DNA of 21,758 bases from positions 1 through 21,758 of the forward strand of contig JAFAIV010000203.1 in NCBI GenBank assembly GCA_019236545.1. The letters are read 5' to 3'. Positions within the stretch are counted from its first letter, which is position 1. Each line of letters starts with the position of its first letter. The position numbers were made by a program, and so were the translations under genes. Of this stretch, positions 20,042-21,758 are shown piece by piece. Below the pieces are notes generated by a model. It was not told where the DNA came from. It worked only from the letters and a program-made list of their open reading frames with translations, and did no database searches. The DNA comes from Actinomycetota bacterium. GTDB taxonomy: Bacteria > Actinomycetota > Thermoleophilia > Gaiellales > Gaiellaceae.

Positions 20042-21625
20042 ATGGCCGTCGGCAGTCCGACGTTGTCCCCGGCGCAAATGGCGACGCTCGCCGACCTCGG
20101 CGAGGAGCGCACCGCCCGCGCCGGCGACGTCCTCTTCCGGGTCGGCGACCGCACCTATCCGCTGATCGCGATCGAGGAGGGCGAGATCGCGATCCTCGAC
20201 GCCGCGGGCAACGAGATCGTCCGCCACGGGCCGCTCGGCTTCGTCGGCGAGCTGAACCTCCTCAACGGCCAGACCGTCTTCCTGACCGCGGTCGCGACGA
20301 AGCCGCTGCGCTACATCGCGGTGCCGCGCGAACGGCTGCGGCCGCTGCTCTTCGAGGACGGGCCGCTGAGCGACCTGCTCCTGACGACGTTCATGGAGCG
20401 GCGCGAGCGGCTGCAGACGGTGCGCGGGATCGGGATCCAGATCGTCGGGCCGCACACGTCCCTGCCGACGATGCGGATGCTCGAGTTCGCGCGCGCGAAC
20501 CGGCTCCCGTTCGAGTGGCTCGACCCGGCGCACGACGAGGAGGCGGCGAAGGTCGTCGCAGGGCTCGACGAGGCGAGCCTCCCGGTCGTGCGTCTGCCCG
20601 GCGGGCCGGAGATGCACGGGCCGACGCCGGGCGAGGTCTCGCGCGCGCTCGGGATCGGGCTCGAGCTCGCGGCGCGGGAGGAGGTCGACCTGCTCGTCGT
20701 CGGCGGGGGCCCGGCCGGCCTCGGCGCGGCGGTCTACGGCGCGTCGGAGGGGCTCTCGACGCTCGTGATCGAGGGTCGCGGGCTCGGCGGCCAGGCGGGC
20801 TCGTCGCGGCGGATCGAGAACTACCTCGGCTTCCCGGCCGGGATCACCGGTGCCGAGCTGACGAGCCGCGCGGTCACGCAGGCGCGGAAGTTCGGCGCGC
20901 GCACGGCGACGCCGTACCGGGCGCTCTCGCTCGGGAGCGAGGGCGACCGCTGGCTCGTCCGGCTCGACGAGGGCCAGGAGGTCGCCGCGCGCACCGTCCT
21001 CCTCGCCACCGGCGCGGACTACCGCCGCCTCCCGGTCGCGGGCCTCGCCGACTACGAGGGGATCAGCGTCTTCTACGCAGCCGGCCCGCCCGAGGCGCAG
21101 CTCTGCGGCGCGAGCCGCGTCGCGGTCGTCGGCGGCGGCAACTCCGCCGGCCAGGCCGCGGTCTGGCTCGCGCGCGGCGGCGCGCTCGTCACGCTCCTGC
21201 ACCGGCGCGCCGACCTGCGCGAGACGATGTCGGACTACCTGATCCGCGAGCTCGACCGCTACGGCGTCGCCGTCCGCGACCGCAGCGAGATCGCCGAGCT
21301 GCATGGCACCGACGGGAAGCTGGAGGCGGTGACGCTGAAGGACGGCGACCGGCTCCCGTTCTCGTACCTCTTCCTCTTCCTCGGCGCCGACCCGTGCACG
21401 GGCTGGCTCGACGCGTCCGTCGCGCGAGACGACCACGGCTTCGTCCTCACCGGGCCGGGCACCGACGCCGAGCACCTGTTGGAGACGAACCTTCCCGGCG
21501 TCTTCGCCGCGGGCGACGTCCGCTCCGGCTCGACGAAGCGCTGCGCCACCGCCGTCGGCGAGGGCGCGATGGCCGTCCAGTTCGTCCACGCGCGCCTCGC
21601 GGCCGCGGTCCCTCAGCCCACCTAG
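20042..21625 (+). CDS. Cyclic-nucleotide-binding / thioredoxin reductase-like flavoprotein
   Basis: A 527-residue three-part protein. Residues 10-135 form a cNMP-binding (Crp-type) domain (GEIAILDAAGNEIVRHGPLGFVGE is the core). Residues 140-210 are a glutaredoxin-like domain (GPHTSLPTMRMLEFARANRL...) in which no CxxC is present. Residues 217-527 are a thioredoxin reductase-like FAD/NAD(P) module: GGGPAG (221-226), GGQAGSSRRIENYLGFP, GGGNSAGQAAVWLA near 363-376, and VFAAGDVRSGSTKRCATAVGEG. The redox CATC of true thioredoxin reductase is replaced (FYAAGPPEAQLCG, about 344-356), so electrons must go elsewhere. The same architecture is known from other bacteria but its physiological reaction is not established. 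The start is the ATG at 20042, where the Crp-like domain begins. Confidence 0.85.
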   Translation: MAVGSPTLSPAQMATLADLGEERTARAGDVLFRVGDRTYPLIAIEEGEIAILDAAGNEIVRHGPLGFVGELNLLNGQTVFLTAVATKPLRYIAVPRERLRPLLFEDGPLSDLLLTTFMERRERLQTVRGIGIQIVGPHTSLPTMRMLEFARANRLPFEWLDPAHDEEAAKVVAGLDEASLPVVRLPGGPEMHGPTPGEVSRALGIGLELAAREEVDLLVVGGGPAGLGAAVYGASEGLSTLVIEGRGLGGQAGSSRRIENYLGFPAGITGAELTSRAVTQARKFGARTATPYRALSLGSEGDRWLVRLDEGQEVAARTVLLATGADYRRLPVAGLADYEGISVFYAAGPPEAQLCGASRVAVVGGGNSAGQAAVWLARGGALVTLLHRRADLRETMSDYLIRELDRYGVAVRDRSEIAELHGTDGKLEAVTLKDGDRLPFSYLFLFLGADPCTGWLDASVARDDHGFVLTGPGTDAEHLLETNLPGVFAAGDVRSGSTKRCATAVGEGAMAVQFVHARLAAAVPQPT

Positions 21626-21758
21626 CGGCGCGCGGCCCAGCCGCCGAACCAGTCGAGCGCGGCCGGGTTCGCGAGGGCGTCGCGGCTGGCGACCTTCTCC
21701 GGCTCGGCGCCGAGGATGATCCGCTTCACCGGGATCTCGAGGATCTTGCCGCTCAGCG
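21622..21758 (-). CDS. Acetoacetate-CoA ligase, C-terminal fragment
   Basis: The last 44 codons of a minus-strand gene entering from the right edge, too short to stand out as an ORF. The translation contains LSGKILEIPVKR, including the invariant lysine motif (A10, LSGK) of the acyl-adenylate-forming enzymes, and then ALANPAALDWF, which is typical of the end of acetoacetyl-CoA synthetase. The stop overlaps the stop of the preceding flavoprotein gene in CTAG. Enzyme identity is inferred from this tail only; another ANL-family acyl-CoA ligase is possible. Confidence 0.7.
   Translation of the reverse strand, partial: LSGKILEIPVKRIILGAEPEKVASRDALANPAALDWFGGWAARR

Noticed and set aside
19832..21589. 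585-codon minus-strand open frame
   Set aside because: Antisense to the flavoprotein; Arg/Asp/Glu-rich translation without any domain.

Overview
The window is very GC-rich and almost fully coding, with no stretch over 300 bases lacking a gene. It looks like the chromosome of an actinobacterium. A member of the Thermoleophilia (Gaiellales or Solirubrobacterales-like) is my best guess. This rests on composition, short intergenic gaps, frequent GTG starts, a soluble transhydrogenase of actinobacterial type, and many starts that sit directly behind a TANNNT -10 element (leaderless style). The taxonomic call is inference. I saw no rRNA, tRNA, CRISPR, transposon or phage gene.

Layout: the left edge holds the end of a molybdate-type ABC permease (1-317) overlapping its ATPase (266-1300). 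Convergent to it lie a GFA-family zinc protein (1297-1704) and a RhlE-like DEAD-box helicase (1698-2870), with a small zinc-ribbon protein upstream (2990-3304). A rightward five-gene operon follows (3361-7397): two different CheB methylesterases, a CheR methyltransferase with PAS domains and a repetitive coiled coil, a thioredoxin-like protein with an incomplete active site, and a small coiled-coil protein. No receptor, CheA or CheW is visible, so this is probably a signalling module and not classical chemotaxis.

Next comes a manganese homeostasis operon, mntR-mntH (7425-9379). A perfect 16-bp DtxR-type palindrome lies across its promoter and covers the mntR start codon. It converges on an arsenate-reductase-fold protein that has lost its catalytic Cys and Asp (9376-10038), preceded by a small Cys-containing protein of unknown role (10099-10383). 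Then come a soluble NAD(P) transhydrogenase (10441-11859), a second GFA protein (11861-12331) and a small hypothetical protein (12354-12824).

A leftward marR-acetyltransferase pair (12821-13800) is divergent from a drug-efflux MFS transporter and a tiny coiled-coil protein (13880-15528). The shared intergenic region carries a good candidate MarR operator. The right part holds a membrane-anchored phosphodiester glycosidase-like protein (15521-16717), a secreted alpha/beta hydrolase (16765-17613), a UBP-type zinc finger protein (17634-17909), an EamA/NIPA-like transporter (17834-18718), a homoserine-dehydrogenase-like SAF-domain protein (18757-20013), a cyclic-nucleotide-binding/thioredoxin-reductase-like flavoprotein (20042-21625), and the C-terminus of an acetoacetyl-CoA synthetase (21622-21758).

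The most interesting signals are regulatory. They are a recurring TANNNT-N6-start arrangement, two divergent gene pairs whose -10 elements share one TA step, and the MntR operator sitting on its own leaderless start. The double-mutant ArsC-like pseudoenzyme and the CheB-CheB-CheR/PAS-thioredoxin operon are the most interesting proteins.
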